Numbered from the stretch's first letter, positions 28,780 through 42,590 are shown. The stretch is DNA of 64,000 nt from Evansella vedderi (GCF_030813435.1 NZ_JAUSUG010000004.1:124001-188000); one strand, 5' to 3'. Notes: generated from the letters alone by a model not told the origin. Numbers and translations: made by a program.

Positions 28780-29067
28780 ATGAGACAAAATATTGGTTTA
28801 ATTAACGCTGTAATTCGCATTACATGCGGATTAACTATTGTGGCATGGGCCACATCAAAGCTTGTTCGCCGTCCATACGATTCTATGCCTTTAATATGTA
28901 CAATACTGGGTGCAATGAAGGTAGCAGAGGGGATCACCCGTTTTTGTCCTTTAACATACCTATTTGAAGAATCGGAATATTACTATGAGGACGAGGATTA
29001 TGAATATGAAGACGAGGAATATGACGATGATGATACTGCTGTAGAAGTAACAGTAGATCCAACCTAA
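28780..29067 (+). CDS. DUF2892 small membrane protein with acidic tail
   Basis: A 95-residue protein with two hydrophobic segments (INAVIRITCGLTIVAWATS and MPLICTILGAMKVAEGI) typical of DUF2892, including the RFCPLTYLF end. A run of Asp, Glu and Tyr fills the last 30 residues. GGAGG lies 5 bases before the ATG. It is a single gene, convergent with purD and divergent from yerA. Confidence 0.85.
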   Translation: MRQNIGLINAVIRITCGLTIVAWATSKLVRRPYDSMPLICTILGAMKVAEGITRFCPLTYLFEESEYYYEDEDYEYEDEEYDDDDTAVEVTVDPT

Positions 29068-29106
29068 ATACTAAAAGCTGCCTCCGTAGAAGGGCAGCTT
29101 TAGTAT
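29068..29106. terminator. Bidirectional terminator between the DUF2892 gene and purD
   Basis: ACTAAAAGCTGCC / GGCAGCTTTAGT stem with T-run TATTTTT on the plus strand and an A/T-rich flank on the other; it ends both convergent units. Confidence 0.85.
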
Positions 29107-29108
29107 TT

Positions 29109-31981
<2,873 letters not shown>

Positions 31982-32000
31982 CGTTACACTCTCCTTATTT

Positions 32001-32209
32001 GTCTACCCTGAAAATTCGAATCTGGTTGTCATTCGCTACGGTCCACTCCCTTTCCGCGGACGACCTACCAAGCCCCCACGAGCTTCGCCCTGTGTGGTCT
32101 TGGCTTGCTCGTTCTTCCGCAGGAGTGTCGTGGACCTTCGCTCATTCCAATGCAGACTATAATTTTCATTTTCCATGGTGGCAATTATCATTTCCATGGA
32201 GGTCTACCT
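32001..32209. repeat. Dispersed structured repeat, copy A, inside the pur operon
   Basis: Starts GTCTACCCTGAAAATTCGAA and ends CATGGAGGTCTACC. It can fold into a long imperfect hairpin: GGTCCAC / GTGGACC outside, CCAAG / CTTGG inside, and a terminal TCCATGG/CCATGGA pair. It is nearly identical over most of its length to 63107-63310. Confidence 0.75.
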
Positions 32210-32247
32210 TGTAATAAGTTCATAATTTAAAATAATCTAAATCAACT

Positions 32248-32829
32248 CTAGTGTTTTACAGAGCCTATTTTCTCAATGACTCGTTGTATGGTCTTTGGAT
32301 ACAGACGATGCTCTACTTGTTGAATTTTTCTTTGTACGTCCTCGCGTGTATCTCCATCTTCAATACGAATGGCCTCCTGGTCGATGATCGGGCCAGTGTC
32401 CATGCCAGCATCCACAAAATGAACCGTTACACCGCTTACCCTTACTTTGGCATCAAAGGCTTGACCAATGGCATCAAGCCCTGGGAAAGACGGCAACAGA
32501 GAAGGATGAATATTGATAATCTTATGTTCAAAGGCATTCAATAGCGTGGGGCCTATCAACCGCATATAACCTGCTAAAATAATTAATTCCACATTATAGT
32601 TCTGAAGCTTATCCAAAATCGCAAACTCATACGCTTCCTTTGTGACAAAATCCTTCGGTTGGAACAAGAAGGCAGGGACACCATGGCCCTTCGCTCGCTC
32701 CATGGCATAGGCATTAGGCTTATCACAAACAAGCAGTTTTACCTCTCCCTGGATATCCCCACGATTCACAGCCTCCATGACCGCCTCGAAGTTACTCCCG
32801 TTTCCTGAAGCAAAAACAGCCAATTTCAT
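32248..32829 (-). CDS. purN: GAR formyltransferase (folate-dependent)
   Basis: Transfers formyl from 10-formyl-THF to GAR, 193 aa. Visible are AVFASGNGSNFEA at the N-terminus, LAGYMRLIG, the catalytic-loop NIHPSLLPSFPGLDA and VHFVDAGMDTGPII with the catalytic Asp. Its ATG overlaps the purM stop, so the two are coupled. Downstream, before purH, sits the repeat element. Confidence 0.96.
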   Translation of the reverse strand: MKLAVFASGNGSNFEAVMEAVNRGDIQGEVKLLVCDKPNAYAMERAKGHGVPAFLFQPKDFVTKEAYEFAILDKLQNYNVELIILAGYMRLIGPTLLNAFEHKIINIHPSLLPSFPGLDAIGQAFDAKVRVSGVTVHFVDAGMDTGPIIDQEAIRIEDGDTREDVQRKIQQVEHRLYPKTIQRVIEKIGSVKH

Positions 32830-33863
32830 TATGCCTTCTCTCCTTTAAACGTCACTCCAGATCCTCTAACCACTTCACCGATCACAACCGGTACATCTCC
32901 GTTATCCCGAAGAGTCCCGAGAACATCTTCCACATCTGAATCCTTCACCGTTAATACCAAACCAATCCCAGCATTAAACGTCTCATATAAATCCGTCTGA
33001 GTAAGATTCCCCTTCTCCACTAACCATTGGAAAACAGTCGGAAGTTCCCACGCATCCACATTGATTTTCGCCCCTAAACCGTCAGGTAGCATGCGAGGAA
33101 TATTCTCGATTAATCCACCACCCGTGATATGTGCTGCAGCAACGACCTTTCCTGTGGCAAAAAACGGTTGCAACGTCTTTACATAAATGCGTGTTGGCTC
33201 GATGAAGACCTCTCCAACTGATTTTTCCGTTCCATCAAAGGAGTCACCCCACGTTAAGCCTTGTTCATTGATGATTTTTCGAACAAGAGAAAACCCATTA
33301 CTGTGAACTCCACTGGAAGGAACACCGATCAATACATCACCTTCCGTAACGTTGTTCGGGTCGAAAAGCTGACTCTTTTCTGCAATCCCTACAACGAAAC
33401 CGGCAACGTCATATTCCTCCGGCTTATAAAGACCAGGCATTTCAGCCGTTTCCCCACCGATTAAAGCAGCACCCGATTGACGGCAGCCTTCTGCAATACC
33501 GGAAACAACCTGCTCCACCACCTCAGGGTCATTTACCCCAAGGGCTAAATAATCTAGAAAAAAGAGAGGAGAGGCTCCTTGCACAACGATATCATTGACA
33601 CACATGGCTACTGCATCTATTCCAATGGTATCATGCTTATCCATTTCTTGCGCGATTAATAATTTTGTTCCAACACCATCTGTGCCTGACACCAAAACAG
33701 GCTCTTTATAGGAAAAGGAAGAAAGGTCAAACAATCCTCCGAAGCTTCCAAGGCCCCCGAGAACTTCTGGGCGTCTTGTGGATTCCACATGCTTCTTTAT
33801 ACGACGAACCCCTTCGTAGCCTGCCTCGATATTTACACCGGCTGATTCATAAGCTTTTGACAT
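32829..33863 (-). CDS. purM: AIR synthetase (FGAM cyclo-ligase)
   Basis: ATP-dependent ring closure of FGAM to AIR, 344 aa, usual length. The family start SYKEPVLVSGTDGVGTKL, DIVVQGASPLFFLDY, the ATP-site IGGETAEMPGLY and AAHITGGGLIENIPRML are all visible. AAGGAGAGG precedes the ATG, and purF ends 15 bp upstream. Confidence 0.97.
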   Translation of the reverse strand: MSKAYESAGVNIEAGYEGVRRIKKHVESTRRPEVLGGLGSFGGLFDLSSFSYKEPVLVSGTDGVGTKLLIAQEMDKHDTIGIDAVAMCVNDIVVQGASPLFFLDYLALGVNDPEVVEQVVSGIAEGCRQSGAALIGGETAEMPGLYKPEEYDVAGFVVGIAEKSQLFDPNNVTEGDVLIGVPSSGVHSNGFSLVRKIINEQGLTWGDSFDGTEKSVGEVFIEPTRIYVKTLQPFFATGKVVAAAHITGGGLIENIPRMLPDGLGAKINVDAWELPTVFQWLVEKGNLTQTDLYETFNAGIGLVLTVKDSDVEDVLGTLRDNGDVPVVIGEVVRGSGVTFKGEKA

Positions 33864-33878
33864 TGTTTAATCCTCTCC

Positions 33879-35291
33879 TTAGCACTTCTCGTGTGGATGG
33901 TCTGTTTCTGGATAAATTTCCGTTGGATATTGACCTGTAAAACAAGCGAGACACTGTCCACGATTCTCTAAATGTACAGGTCGTCCAATCCCTTCCTGTA
34001 ATCCCTCTACACTTAAGAATTCTAATGTATCTGCACCAATTTCCTCACGGATTTCTTCCACTGTTTTTACAGCAGAAATTAATTCTCCCTTAGTGGATGT
34101 ATCTATTCCATAGAAACAAGGGTTAGTAATAGGAGGTGCACTTATTCTTACATGGACCTCTTTCGCTCCTACTTCACGAAGTAATTTCACAATTCTTCGG
34201 CTCGTTGTTCCACGAACGATGGAATCATCGATCATGACAACACGTTTACCTTCTACCACTCCACGTACTGCAGAAAGCTTCATTTTTACCCCTTGTTCAC
34301 GTAATTCTTGAGAAGGTTGGATGAAGGTCCTGCCAACATAACGGTTCTTTATTAAACCGAGCTCATATGGGATACCCGTTTGCTCTGCATAACCAATGGC
34401 AGCGGAAATACTTGAATCCGGTACACCTGTGACTATATCTGCTTCTACTGGAGCTTCTAATGCAAGCTGTTTCCCAAGACTTTTTCTCGCTTGGTGTACG
34501 TTAATTTGGTCCACATTACTATCAGGGCGTGCAAAATACACGTATTCCATGGAACAGATTGCACGCTTTGGAGAAGAAGAAAAACGTTCACTTCGAAGAC
34601 CTTCATCATCAATGATTACTAATTCTCCTGGCTCTACCTCACGCTCGTACGTAGCACCGATAATGTCAAATGCGCATGTCTCTGAAGATAGAACATAGGC
34701 ATCCCCTAGGCGACCAATAGATAAGGGGCGAAGGCCATTTGGGTCGAGGGCTGCAATAAGTTTATCCTCAACCATAAACATAAAGGCATAGGCACCCTTG
34801 ACCATCGTTAACGCATTTTTAATTTGGTCAACAATATCTTCAAATCCACTACGCTTTATAAGATGGGCAACAACCTCCGTATCCGATGTTGTTTGAAAAA
34901 TACTTCCCTGTCTTTCTAATTGGTGCTTTAATGACGTAGCATTCACTAAGTTTCCGTTATGAGCAAGTGCTAGACTACCTCTCTGGGAATTGAATACTAA
35001 CGGCTGTACATTTAATAAGTTACTTCCACCTGCTGTTGTGTAACGAACATGGCCGATGGCGCCCTTTCCATACATATCGTTAATTTCGCCTTTTCCAAAT
35101 ACATCATTTACAAGACCCATTCCTTTATGGGCCTTTAGCTTTTCCCCATCACTAACGACAATTCCGGCACCTTCCTGCCCTCGATGTTGAAGACTATGAA
35201 GACCGTAATATGCGATAGGAGCGGGGTCTTTATGACCCCAGATTCCGAATACTCCACATTCTTCGTTTAACCCTTTTATTTCAGCAAGCAT
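33879..35291 (-). CDS. purF: Amidophosphoribosyltransferase
   Basis: First committed enzyme of IMP synthesis (PRPP plus glutamine to phosphoribosylamine), 470 aa. The chosen start gives [12 protein letters not shown], an 11-residue propeptide before the N-terminal nucleophile Cys12, as in B. subtilis. [10 protein letters not shown] follows, the PRPP loop is [15 protein letters not shown], and C-terminal Cys residues (NPCFYG, QCLACF) plus ICSMEY fit the oxygen-sensing 4Fe-4S cluster of this enzyme type. It overlaps purL by 16 bp; GGAGAGGTG lies within the purL end. Feedback inhibition by AMP/GMP is known for the family. Confidence 0.96.
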   Translation of the reverse strand: MLAEIKGLNEECGVFGIWGHKDPAPIAYYGLHSLQHRGQEGAGIVVSDGEKLKAHKGMGLVNDVFGKGEINDMYGKGAIGHVRYTTAGGSNLLNVQPLVFNSQRGSLALAHNGNLVNATSLKHQLERQGSIFQTTSDTEVVAHLIKRSGFEDIVDQIKNALTMVKGAYAFMFMVEDKLIAALDPNGLRPLSIGRLGDAYVLSSETCAFDIIGATYEREVEPGELVIIDDEGLRSERFSSSPKRAICSMEYVYFARPDSNVDQINVHQARKSLGKQLALEAPVEADIVTGVPDSSISAAIGYAEQTGIPYELGLIKNRYVGRTFIQPSQELREQGVKMKLSAVRGVVEGKRVVMIDDSIVRGTTSRRIVKLLREVGAKEVHVRISAPPITNPCFYGIDTSTKGELISAVKTVEEIREEIGADTLEFLSVEGLQEGIGRPVHLENRGQCLACFTGQYPTEIYPETDHPHEKC

Positions 35292-37498
35292 GAAATGGCA
35301 CCTCTCCATGTGTCTTCAAGTTGTTTTACTTCCTCGTTCAGGACAATGTTTCCAGCTTTATCTAGGACCGTTAGGGTTGCGTTTGTCGTTACTTCTCCGA
35401 TTTGAACAGCCTCAGGAACGATCGCCTCAAACTGATCCTTTTTCTCTTTAGAAACAGTAATAATATATCGAGATGGCGTTTCGGCAAAGCTTTCCTTCAC
35501 AACGTTTTCTCCATTGAGCTTAACCTTTGCACCAAACTCAGTACCGAAAGTAGACTCAGCCAATGCAACAAGGAATCCACCCTCTGCCAAATCATGGGCT
35601 GACGCTACTGTCCCTGCTTGGATGGCGGCTAATACTTGGTCTTGGCGAGCTTTTTCCACTTGTAGATCAAGAGCAGGAGCTTTCCCAGAAATGGAACCTT
35701 GTTGAAGCTTCTGAAGCTCACTTCCACCAAAGTCATTTGCCGCTTCACCAATCACATAGATTAAATCTCCATCGTTCTGGAACTGCTGCTTTGTAATGTG
35801 ATCCACATGTTCTACAAGTCCAACCATACCGATTACTGGCGTTGGATAAACAGCTACACCGTTTGTTTCGTTATATAAAGATACGTTACCACCGATAACC
35901 GGTGTATCTAATACCCGACAAGCTTCACTTAAACCATCTGTAGATTTTTCTAACTGCCAGAAGATCTCTGGTTTTTCAGGGCTACCGTAGTTTAAGCAGT
36001 CTGTTACACCAAGGGGCTTCGCACCAGAACAAACAAGGTTTCTTGCTGCTTCTGCAATGGCAATTTGCCCACCAACTTCTGGATCTAAATAAATGTAGCG
36101 AGAGTTACAGTCAGTTGTCATGGCAAGAGCTTTTTCTGTACCACGAATACGTAAAACGGCTGCGTCAGATCCAGGGGCAACAACTGTATTTGTTCTTACC
36201 ATATAATCGTATTGGTCATAAACCCACTCTTTACTAGCGACTGTCGGTTGCGCTAAAAGCTCCTTCAAGGTTTCACTTACATTCGTTACTTCTGGTTGGA
36301 ATGCTGCTTCCTTTTGGAATTGACGGAAGTAAGCAGGCTCCGCTGATGGCTTATGGTATACAGGAGCATCCTCTGCTAACGCATCAACAGGTACGTCTGC
36401 CACCACTTCCCCTTTATGAAGTAAACGAAGCTTTTTGTCGTCTGTTACACGGCCCACGATTACTGCTTCTAAGCCCCATCGCTCAAAAACCTCGATCATT
36501 TCCTGCTCGCGGCCTTTTTGTACGACAAGAAGCATTCTTTCTTGCGATTCTGACAGCATCATTTCATATGCCGTCATCCCCTTTTCACGCTGAGGTACTT
36601 TATCTAAATCCATTTCAATCCCTGAGCCCGCTTTACTTGCCATCTCCGCAGAGGAAGAGGTAAGACCTGCAGCACCCATATCTTGAATCCCAACAAGGGC
36701 ATCATTTTTAATTGCTTCTAGACAAGCCTCAAGTAATAGTTTTTCCATAAACGGATCTCCAACCTGTACCGCTGGACGCTTCGCTTCAGATGCTTCGCTT
36801 AGCTCCTCAGATGCGAAAGTGGCACCGTGGATACCGTCACGACCGGTGCTTGCTCCTACATAAATTACGGAGTTTCCTACACCCTTCGCTTGCCCCTTTT
36901 GAATATCCTTATGATCAATTAATCCAACACACATGGCGTTAACTAATGGGTTTCCTTCATAGCATGGGTCGAATTGTACTTCTCCACCAACTGTCGGGAT
37001 ACCGATACAGTTACCATAGCCGGCAATACCTGCAACAACTTCCTCAAATAAGTATTTAACCCGAGGATTTTTCAACTCACCAAAACGAAGGGAGTTTAAT
37101 AGGGCTACTGGACGCGCTCCCATGGAGAAAACGTCACGAATGATTCCACCTACACCTGTTGCAGCCCCTTGATACGGCTCAATAGCTGACGGATGGTTAT
37201 GACTTTCGATTTTGAAAACAACCGCTTGCTCGTCTCCAATATCGATGATCCCTGCACCCTCTCCAGGTCCTTGGAGTACCTTTTCACCATTAGTTGGGAA
37301 TTTCTTTAACACTACTTTTGAGTTTTTGTAGCTACAGTGCTCAGACCACATAACGGAGAAAAGTCCGATTTCCGTGTAATTAGGTAGGCGACCTAAAATG
37401 TTTTCTACCATTTTAAATTCAGAATCTGAAAGGCCCATTTCAGCATAGATTTTCTCGTCTTTAATCATTTGTGGAGATGGTTCATGAAGTAATTGCAT
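35276..37498 (-). CDS. purL: FGAM synthase subunit PurL
   Basis: ATP-dependent amidotransferase subunit of the three-part FGAM synthase (740 aa, small PurL type). It needs PurQ as glutaminase and PurS as bridge, both encoded directly upstream. Seen: [41 protein letters not shown], and [10 protein letters not shown]. Overlaps both neighbours by about 17 bp, which favours equal synthesis. Confidence 0.97.
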   Translation of the reverse strand: MQLLHEPSPQMIKDEKIYAEMGLSDSEFKMVENILGRLPNYTEIGLFSVMWSEHCSYKNSKVVLKKFPTNGEKVLQGPGEGAGIIDIGDEQAVVFKIESHNHPSAIEPYQGAATGVGGIIRDVFSMGARPVALLNSLRFGELKNPRVKYLFEEVVAGIAGYGNCIGIPTVGGEVQFDPCYEGNPLVNAMCVGLIDHKDIQKGQAKGVGNSVIYVGASTGRDGIHGATFASEELSEASEAKRPAVQVGDPFMEKLLLEACLEAIKNDALVGIQDMGAAGLTSSSAEMASKAGSGIEMDLDKVPQREKGMTAYEMMLSESQERMLLVVQKGREQEMIEVFERWGLEAVIVGRVTDDKKLRLLHKGEVVADVPVDALAEDAPVYHKPSAEPAYFRQFQKEAAFQPEVTNVSETLKELLAQPTVASKEWVYDQYDYMVRTNTVVAPGSDAAVLRIRGTEKALAMTTDCNSRYIYLDPEVGGQIAIAEAARNLVCSGAKPLGVTDCLNYGSPEKPEIFWQLEKSTDGLSEACRVLDTPVIGGNVSLYNETNGVAVYPTPVIGMVGLVEHVDHITKQQFQNDGDLIYVIGEAANDFGGSELQKLQQGSISGKAPALDLQVEKARQDQVLAAIQAGTVASAHDLAEGGFLVALAESTFGTEFGAKVKLNGENVVKESFAETPSRYIITVSKEKKDQFEAIVPEAVQIGEVTTNATLTVLDKAGNIVLNEEVKQLEDTWRGAISCLLK

Positions 37499-38165
37499 TG
37501 CGTTCCCTCCAATGGCTTAAAATCGATTTAAATAAAGTAAGACCGTCATTTGAACCTAGTAAGGAATCTACCGCTCTTTCCGGATGTGGCATCATCCCTA
37601 ATACATTCCCTGCTTCGTTCGTAATACCAGCAATACTATTCACTGATCCATTAATATCATCTTTGTAAGAAAATAAAATTTGATTGTTCGCCTTTAATGT
37701 TTCTAATGTTACCTCATCACAGTAATAGTTACCTTCACCGTGGGCAACTGGAATCGTGATCTCTTGTCCCTTTTCATATTCCTTTGTAAACATGGTGCCG
37801 CCATTTTCCACAACAAGTTGAACGGGACGGCAAATGAATTTAAGATCTTTGTTACGACGCATTGCTCCTGGCAAGAGTCCTGCCTCTAGTAAAATTTGAA
37901 ATCCGTTACAAACACCTAGTACAGGCTTTCCTTCGTTAGCTGCTTTGATTACAGACTCCATGATTGGAGAAAAACGGGCAATAGCTCCTGTACGCAAATA
38001 GTCACCATAGGAGAATCCTCCCGGTAATAAAACACCGTCGAAGCCTTCTAAGCTTGTTTCATCGTGCCAAACGTATTCAGCGTCAACGCCAAGCTCATCC
38101 TTCACTGCATGGTACATGTCTAGGTCACAGTTGGATCCTGGAAACACGATTACGGCAAATTTCAT
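37482..38165 (-). CDS. purQ: FGAM synthase glutaminase subunit PurQ
   Basis: Class I glutamine amidotransferase, 227 aa, that feeds ammonia to PurL. The nucleophile elbow is [14 protein letters not shown] with the catalytic Cys; the His-Glu pair is in [11 protein letters not shown]-terminus [13 protein letters not shown] is typical. Overlaps purS by 4 bases and purL by 17. Confidence 0.97.
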   Translation of the reverse strand: MKFAVIVFPGSNCDLDMYHAVKDELGVDAEYVWHDETSLEGFDGVLLPGGFSYGDYLRTGAIARFSPIMESVIKAANEGKPVLGVCNGFQILLEAGLLPGAMRRNKDLKFICRPVQLVVENGGTMFTKEYEKGQEITIPVAHGEGNYYCDEVTLETLKANNQILFSYKDDINGSVNSIAGITNEAGNVLGMMPHPERAVDSLLGSNDGLTLFKSILSHWRERNAITS

Positions 38166-38419
38166 TGAGAAACTACCTCCTCAATTTCGAAACGATAGTC
38201 TTCAATTACTGGGTTTGCAAGAAGCTTTTCACACATTTCAGTGACTGCAGCTTCAATTTTGTCTTCCGTGCTCTCTATTTGTAATGTCATTACTTTACCG
38301 ATACGAACATCTTCCACACCAGCAAATCCAAGGTGGTGTAATGAACTCTTTACCGCTGCTCCTGCAGGATCTAATACCGCTTCTTTTAACGAGATAAATA
38401 CTTTCACTTCATATAACAT
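38162..38419 (-). CDS. purS: FGAM synthase bridging subunit PurS
   Basis: Small dimeric subunit (85 aa) that holds PurL and PurQ together. The sequence begins [18 protein letters not shown] and has a ferredoxin-like alternation. Its ATG overlaps the stop of purC (TAATG), giving coupling. Confidence 0.95.
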   Translation of the reverse strand: MLYEVKVFISLKEAVLDPAGAAVKSSLHHLGFAGVEDVRIGKVMTLQIESTEDKIEAAVTEMCEKLLANPVIEDYRFEIEEVVSQ

Positions 38420-39132
38420 TATTTATGTCCCCCTAGTCGAGTAAGAATAGTTTCATAGCCATCTTGCAAGTTACCAAGTTGAAATCTAAATAAATCTTTA
38501 TCAAAGGATTCCCCCGTTTTTTCGTCCCACAATCGGCACGTATCGGGAGATATTTCATCTGCTAAAAGAATGGCACCTGTATGGTCTCTACCAAACTCAA
38601 GCTTAAAATCTACTAATTGGATACCAATGTTTTTAAACAATCGTTTAAGATGTTCGTTTACCTTTAATGCCATCGATTTAAGCTGCTCCACTTCTTCAAC
38701 ACTTGCAATCTCCATCACTCGGATATGCTCTTCTGTCATTAATGGGTCCCCTAAATCATCATCTTTATAATAAAACTCTACAATTGGAGGTGCGAAAACA
38801 GTGCCACGTTCAAACCCTAGTCGCTTTACTAGACTACCAGCAGCCACATTTCGTACCACTACTTCAATTGGAACGATAGACACCTTTTTTACAAGCTGCT
38901 CATTGCTCGATAATCTTTCAATAAAGTGACTTTCAATCCCTTCTTCCTTTAACTGGGTGAAAATAAGTGAACTAATTTCATTATTTAGACGACCTTTCCC
39001 TTCCAATACATCCTTCTTTTCACCGTTAAATGCAGTGGCATCATCCTTGTATTCTACCCAAAGAACTTCAGGCTCTTCTGTAGCATAAATACGCTTTGCT
39101 TTTCCTTCGTAAAGACAAGCTCCTTTAATCAA
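38419..39132 (-). CDS. purC: SAICAR synthetase
   Basis: ATP-dependent joining of CAIR and aspartate, 237 aa from the TTG at 39132. That start follows GGAGGGAGCACC and gives LIKGACLYEGKAKRIY, matching the family N-terminus; the longer ATG frame to 39195 adds about 21 unmatched residues. Other motifs: DDATAFNGEKK, NNEISSLIF, VEVVVRNVAAGSLVKR and EISPDTCRLWD. A hairpin lies in the 99-bp gap to purB. Confidence 0.93.
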   Translation of the reverse strand: MIKGACLYEGKAKRIYATEEPEVLWVEYKDDATAFNGEKKDVLEGKGRLNNEISSLIFTQLKEEGIESHFIERLSSNEQLVKKVSIVPIEVVVRNVAAGSLVKRLGFERGTVFAPPIVEFYYKDDDLGDPLMTEEHIRVMEIASVEEVEQLKSMALKVNEHLKRLFKNIGIQLVDFKLEFGRDHTGAILLADEISPDTCRLWDEKTGESFDKDLFRFQLGNLQDGYETILTRLGGHK

Positions 39133-39180
39133 GGTGCTCCCTCCATTCGTCATAATTTTGGGAATTATCATAATGCAGTT

Positions 39181-39219
39181 AGGGTAGTGTCTCAAAACTC
39201 CCTTTCATGAGACACCCCT
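39181..39219 (-). other. Intercistronic hairpin between purB and purC
   Basis: GTGTCTCA / TGAGACAC perfect 8-bp stem (39187-39215), extendable by AGGG/CCCT across a two-base bulge. No U-tract follows on the minus strand, so it is more likely an RNA processing or stability element than a terminator. Confidence 0.5.
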
Positions 39220-39231
39220 AAATCTCGTTAA

Positions 39232-40530
39232 TTAACTGTTTAAACCTAAGCGGTCAAAAATAGTATCCACATGCTTTAAATGGTGGTTGTAGTCGAAGCA
39301 ATCGTCCAGTTCCTCTTTTGATAAGTGCTTCATAATTTGTTCGTCCTCTTCTACTAGGCTGCGAAATGGAACTGCTTTTTCCCAAGCTTCCATTGCCTTT
39401 GGTTGAACTAAATCATATGCTTCTTCCCTTACCATACCTTTATCAATTAACGTTAATAGTACTCGTTGGGAGTAAATTAACCCGTACGTTCTGTCCATAT
39501 TTCGCTTCATGTTTTCTGGGAATACCGTTAAATTTTTCACGATGTTTCCGAAGCGATTAAGCATATAGTTTAGCAAGATTGTTGCATCAGGAAGGATAAT
39601 TCTTTCCGCTGAGGAGTGTGAAATATCCCTTTCATGCCATAATGCAATGTTTTCATAGGCAGTAACAACATGACCACGCAATACTCTTGCAAGACCTGTC
39701 ATATTTTCTGAGCCAATTGGATTACGTTTGTGTGGCATAGCAGAAGATCCCTTTTGACCCTTTGCAAAAAATTCTTCCACTTCACGAGTTTCACTTTTTT
39801 GAAGTCCACGAATCTCTACTGCCATTTTTTCAATGGAAGAAGCTATTAAAGAAAGGGTAGCTACATAATGAGCATGTCGGTCCCTTTGTAGCGTTTGTGT
39901 AGAAATTTTTGCAGCTTCTAACCCTAATCCTTCACAAACATATTTTTCTACGAAAGGTTCGATATTGGCGTACGTTCCAACGGCACCAGAGATTTTTCCT
40001 ACACGAACAGATTCTGCAGCATGACGGAAACGTTCTAAATTTCGGTTCATTTCCTCGTACCAAAGGGCTAATTTCAAACCGAAAGTGGTTGGCTCAGCGT
40101 GAACACCGTGGGTTCTTCCCATCATTACTGTCATCTTATGTTCCTTTGCCTTTTCCTTTAGGATCTCAATAAAGTTAAGAATATCTTTTTCTAAGATTTC
40201 ATTTGCTTGGCGTAGAAGGTAAGATAACGCTGTATCCACCACGTCAGTTGATGTTAATCCGTAGTGAACCCACTTTCTTTCTTCTCCTAGAGTTTCTGAA
40301 ACAGCACGGGTGAAAGCTACAACGTCATGACGAGTTTCTTCTTCAATTTCCTTAATTCTGTCTACATTAAAGCTTGCATTTTCGCGGATTTTTTGTACAT
40401 CTTCTTTAGGAATTTCCCCAAGCTCTGCCCATGCTTCACAAGCTTGAATTTCCACCTCTAACCACGCTTGAAATCGATTTTCTTCTGTCCAAATGGTGCC
40501 CATTTCAGGTCTTGTATAACGTTCGATCAT
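39232..40530 (-). CDS. purB: Adenylosuccinate lyase
   Basis: Fumarase/aspartase-superfamily lyase, 432 aa, acting twice: SAICAR to AICAR and adenylosuccinate to AMP. Seen: [11 protein letters not shown] at the N-terminus, [28 protein letters not shown], and the signature loop [12 protein letters not shown] carrying the catalytic Ser. AGGAGG precedes the ATG. The gap to purK is 110 bp and contains a degenerate fragment of the 25308-type repeat. Confidence 0.97.
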   Translation of the reverse strand: MIERYTRPEMGTIWTEENRFQAWLEVEIQACEAWAELGEIPKEDVQKIRENASFNVDRIKEIEEETRHDVVAFTRAVSETLGEERKWVHYGLTSTDVVDTALSYLLRQANEILEKDILNFIEILKEKAKEHKMTVMMGRTHGVHAEPTTFGLKLALWYEEMNRNLERFRHAAESVRVGKISGAVGTYANIEPFVEKYVCEGLGLEAAKISTQTLQRDRHAHYVATLSLIASSIEKMAVEIRGLQKSETREVEEFFAKGQKGSSAMPHKRNPIGSENMTGLARVLRGHVVTAYENIALWHERDISHSSAERIILPDATILLNYMLNRFGNIVKNLTVFPENMKRNMDRTYGLIYSQRVLLTLIDKGMVREEAYDLVQPKAMEAWEKAVPFRSLVEEDEQIMKHLSKEELDDCFDYNHHLKHVDTIFDRLGLNS

Positions 40531-40640
40531 GTTTTTTTCCTCCTACGTTTGCTACCATGTTTTAATATTGTCCTAGTTTTTTTAAAGAATGTGTTTTTTG
40601 AGAAATAATATGGTTTGGATACGCTATTTTCTATATATGT

Positions 40641-41771
40641 TCAGTCGGTCTTCCAAATGGGTGATTTGTTTATTTCCTCTAAGGCTTTTTCTACTGAATT
40701 GGCTAAGACGTTGACATGCCCCATCTTTCGTCCTTGTTTTGCCTCTGCTTTCCCATATAAGTGCAAGTGGGCACCCTTTAAGTCTCTTATATGTTCTATC
40801 ACCTTTGGCATATGTTCCCCTAAAATATTGACCATTACAACAGGTTTAAGTAATTCCGTACTTCCAAGGGGCCAACCGCACACAGCACGGATGTGCTGAT
40901 TAAATTGAGAGGTCTCACATGCATTGATCGTGTAGTGTCCTGAATTATGTGGTCTTGGCGCTAACTCATTTACGTATAATTCATTACCTACAACGAACAT
41001 TTCCACCGCAAGTGTACCGACGAGATTAAAGGATTCTGCCAGCTGCTTCGCTAAACGGACAGCCTCCTCTTCCACCTCCTTCGAAACTCTTGCTGGGACA
41101 ATCGTTTGGTGAAGAATATTATTATGGTGAATATTTTCTGCAATTGGAAAGTTAGAAAGTTCTCCAAAAACACTTCGTGTAACAATGACAGACACTTCCA
41201 TATCAAATTGGATCCAAGCCTCTAAAACAAAAGGCCCTTCCTCCTTCATTTCTTCCCAAACATCTTGCAGTTTACTAGCTTCTCGGATAACCCGTTGACC
41301 TTTCCCATCATATCCGCCCCTAGTAGTTTTCAAAACGGCCGGAAGGCCTAAATCTTTAACAGCTTCCGTTAATTCATCCACCGTTTTTACTGAACGGTAC
41401 GGTACTACTGGAACATGGAAGGAAGAAATAGCACGTTTCTCTTGTATTCTGTCTTGTGTTATAGCAAGGAGATCACTGCCTTGCGGTAAATACATTTGCT
41501 TTTCTAGCCAATTTGCTGTATCAGAATTGATGTTCTCAAATTCATAAGTAAGGACATCACATACCTCACTAAGCCTCTCCGCACCTTGGAGGTCATCGTA
41601 AGCAGCTTCTACCTGTATATCCGCTAACTGACCACAAGGTGAATTAGGTGTTGGCTCTAAAACAGCAACTCCATACCCCATTTCTCGAGCAGAAAGTGCC
41701 ATCATTCTCCCCAATTGTCCTCCACCTAAAATACCAATGGTTTTACCTGGCTCGATCCAATGGCCTCTCAT
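40641..41771 (-). CDS. purK: N5-CAIR synthetase
   Basis: ATP-grasp enzyme making N5-carboxyaminoimidazole ribonucleotide from AIR, bicarbonate and ATP, 376 aa. Seen: [34 protein letters not shown], and [13 protein letters not shown] with metal-binding residues. Its ATG overlaps the purE stop (ATGA), typical coupling of purE-purK. Confidence 0.97.
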   Translation of the reverse strand: MRGHWIEPGKTIGILGGGQLGRMMALSAREMGYGVAVLEPTPNSPCGQLADIQVEAAYDDLQGAERLSEVCDVLTYEFENINSDTANWLEKQMYLPQGSDLLAITQDRIQEKRAISSFHVPVVPYRSVKTVDELTEAVKDLGLPAVLKTTRGGYDGKGQRVIREASKLQDVWEEMKEEGPFVLEAWIQFDMEVSVIVTRSVFGELSNFPIAENIHHNNILHQTIVPARVSKEVEEEAVRLAKQLAESFNLVGTLAVEMFVVGNELYVNELAPRPHNSGHYTINACETSQFNQHIRAVCGWPLGSTELLKPVVMVNILGEHMPKVIEHIRDLKGAHLHLYGKAEAKQGRKMGHVNVLANSVEKALEEINKSPIWKTD

Positions 41772-42253
41772 AGTAAATCTCCGTTTTCTAATACTTCTTT
41801 TTGTTTTGATTGTCTTCTATCTTCTAGTCGTTGTCTTAATGCAGGATCATGAACTGCAAGCTGTTGTGCAGCCAATAACGCTGCGTTTACGGCACCAGCT
41901 TTTCCAATGGCTACAGTTGCGACTGGAACTCCCGCTGGCATTTGAACGATGGACAATAAGGAATCCATGCCATTTAGTGCCTTCGATTGGACGGGCACCC
42001 CAATAACAGGTAACGTTGTTTTTGCAGCTACCATTCCAGGAAGGTGTGCTGCTCCCCCTGCTCCTGCGATGATCACTTCCAACCCTCTTTCTACTGCTGT
42101 TTCAGCATATTCAAACATATAATCTGGAGTCCGATGTGCAGAAACGACTTTTTTCTCGTAAGGTACTCCTAATTCATCAAGGGTTTCTGCTGTATTTTTC
42201 ATTGTTTCCCAATCAGACGTTGAACCCATAATGACACCAACTTTAACGGCCAT
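41768..42253 (-). CDS. purE: N5-CAIR mutase PurE
   Basis: Class I PurE mutase converting N5-CAIR to CAIR (161 aa). Signature segments [14 protein letters not shown] and [15 protein letters not shown] with the catalytic His, and [13 protein letters not shown]. First gene of the operon. The ATG at 42253 has AAGGAGG seven bases before it; a GTG one codon upstream is less well spaced. Controlled by the leader riboswitch and PurR sites described upstream. Confidence 0.97.
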   Translation of the reverse strand: MAVKVGVIMGSTSDWETMKNTAETLDELGVPYEKKVVSAHRTPDYMFEYAETAVERGLEVIIAGAGGAAHLPGMVAAKTTLPVIGVPVQSKALNGMDSLLSIVQMPAGVPVATVAIGKAGAVNAALLAAQQLAVHDPALRQRLEDRRQSKQKEVLENGDLL

Positions 42254-42291
42254 CACGACGCCTCCTTATATAATTTCTTTAGAAAATTCCA

Positions 42292-42339
42292 TAAAAAAAC
42301 GTGTTCTTTTGTCAATTTTGAGGGGACAAAGGAACACGT
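42292..42339 (-). terminator. Riboswitch-controlled terminator of the purE leader
   Basis: ACGTGTTCCTTTGTC / GACAAAAGAACACGT (15 bp with G-U pairs) followed by TTTTTTT on the minus strand. AACACGT is repeated in the sequence after the aptamer, which allows a competing antiterminator. Confidence 0.9.
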
Positions 42340-42418
42340 GAGTTATCCATAGCCATAGACAACCAAATATTATTTTTGAAAAACAATATTGTTGGTTGTA
42401 TGCTAACACGTAGTCACC

Positions 42419-42487
42419 CTCATAGTCCGATGATTTACGGTCACCGGGTAGAAACTTTCGGGCCATATTCCCGAGGATTATATGAGG
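42419..42487 (-). ncRNA. Purine riboswitch (guanine class) in the purE leader
   Basis: On the minus strand, P1 CCTCATA / TATGAGG encloses the conserved core: TATAATC, P2 CGGG-AATATGG-CCCG, the J2/3 string GTTTCTACC, an L3 CCGTAAA, and GACTATG. The base at the ligand-specificity position (C74 of xpt numbering) is C, so it should bind guanine or hypoxanthine and favour termination of the 12-gene operon. Confidence 0.95.
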
Positions 42488-42513
42488 TATTTTTTCTTCT
42501 TTTTGATAGTTCT

Positions 42514-42590
42514 ATCATAACAAGAGGCTAAATCAAAAGTCAACCAAAATTCGAACATTAAATTAAAGGCGACTATTAATGTTCGTGTTT
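42514..42590 (-). promoter_or_regulatory. purE promoter with two inverted PurBoxes
   Basis: -35 TTGACT (42538-42543) and -10 TATGAT (42514-42519), spacer 18. Directly upstream lie AAATTCGAACATT (42547-42559) and, inverted, AAACACGAACATT (42578-42590), 18 bp apart. They match the PurR box AWWWCCGAACWWT closely and are arranged as in B. subtilis. PurR would repress when PRPP is low. Confidence 0.85.
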
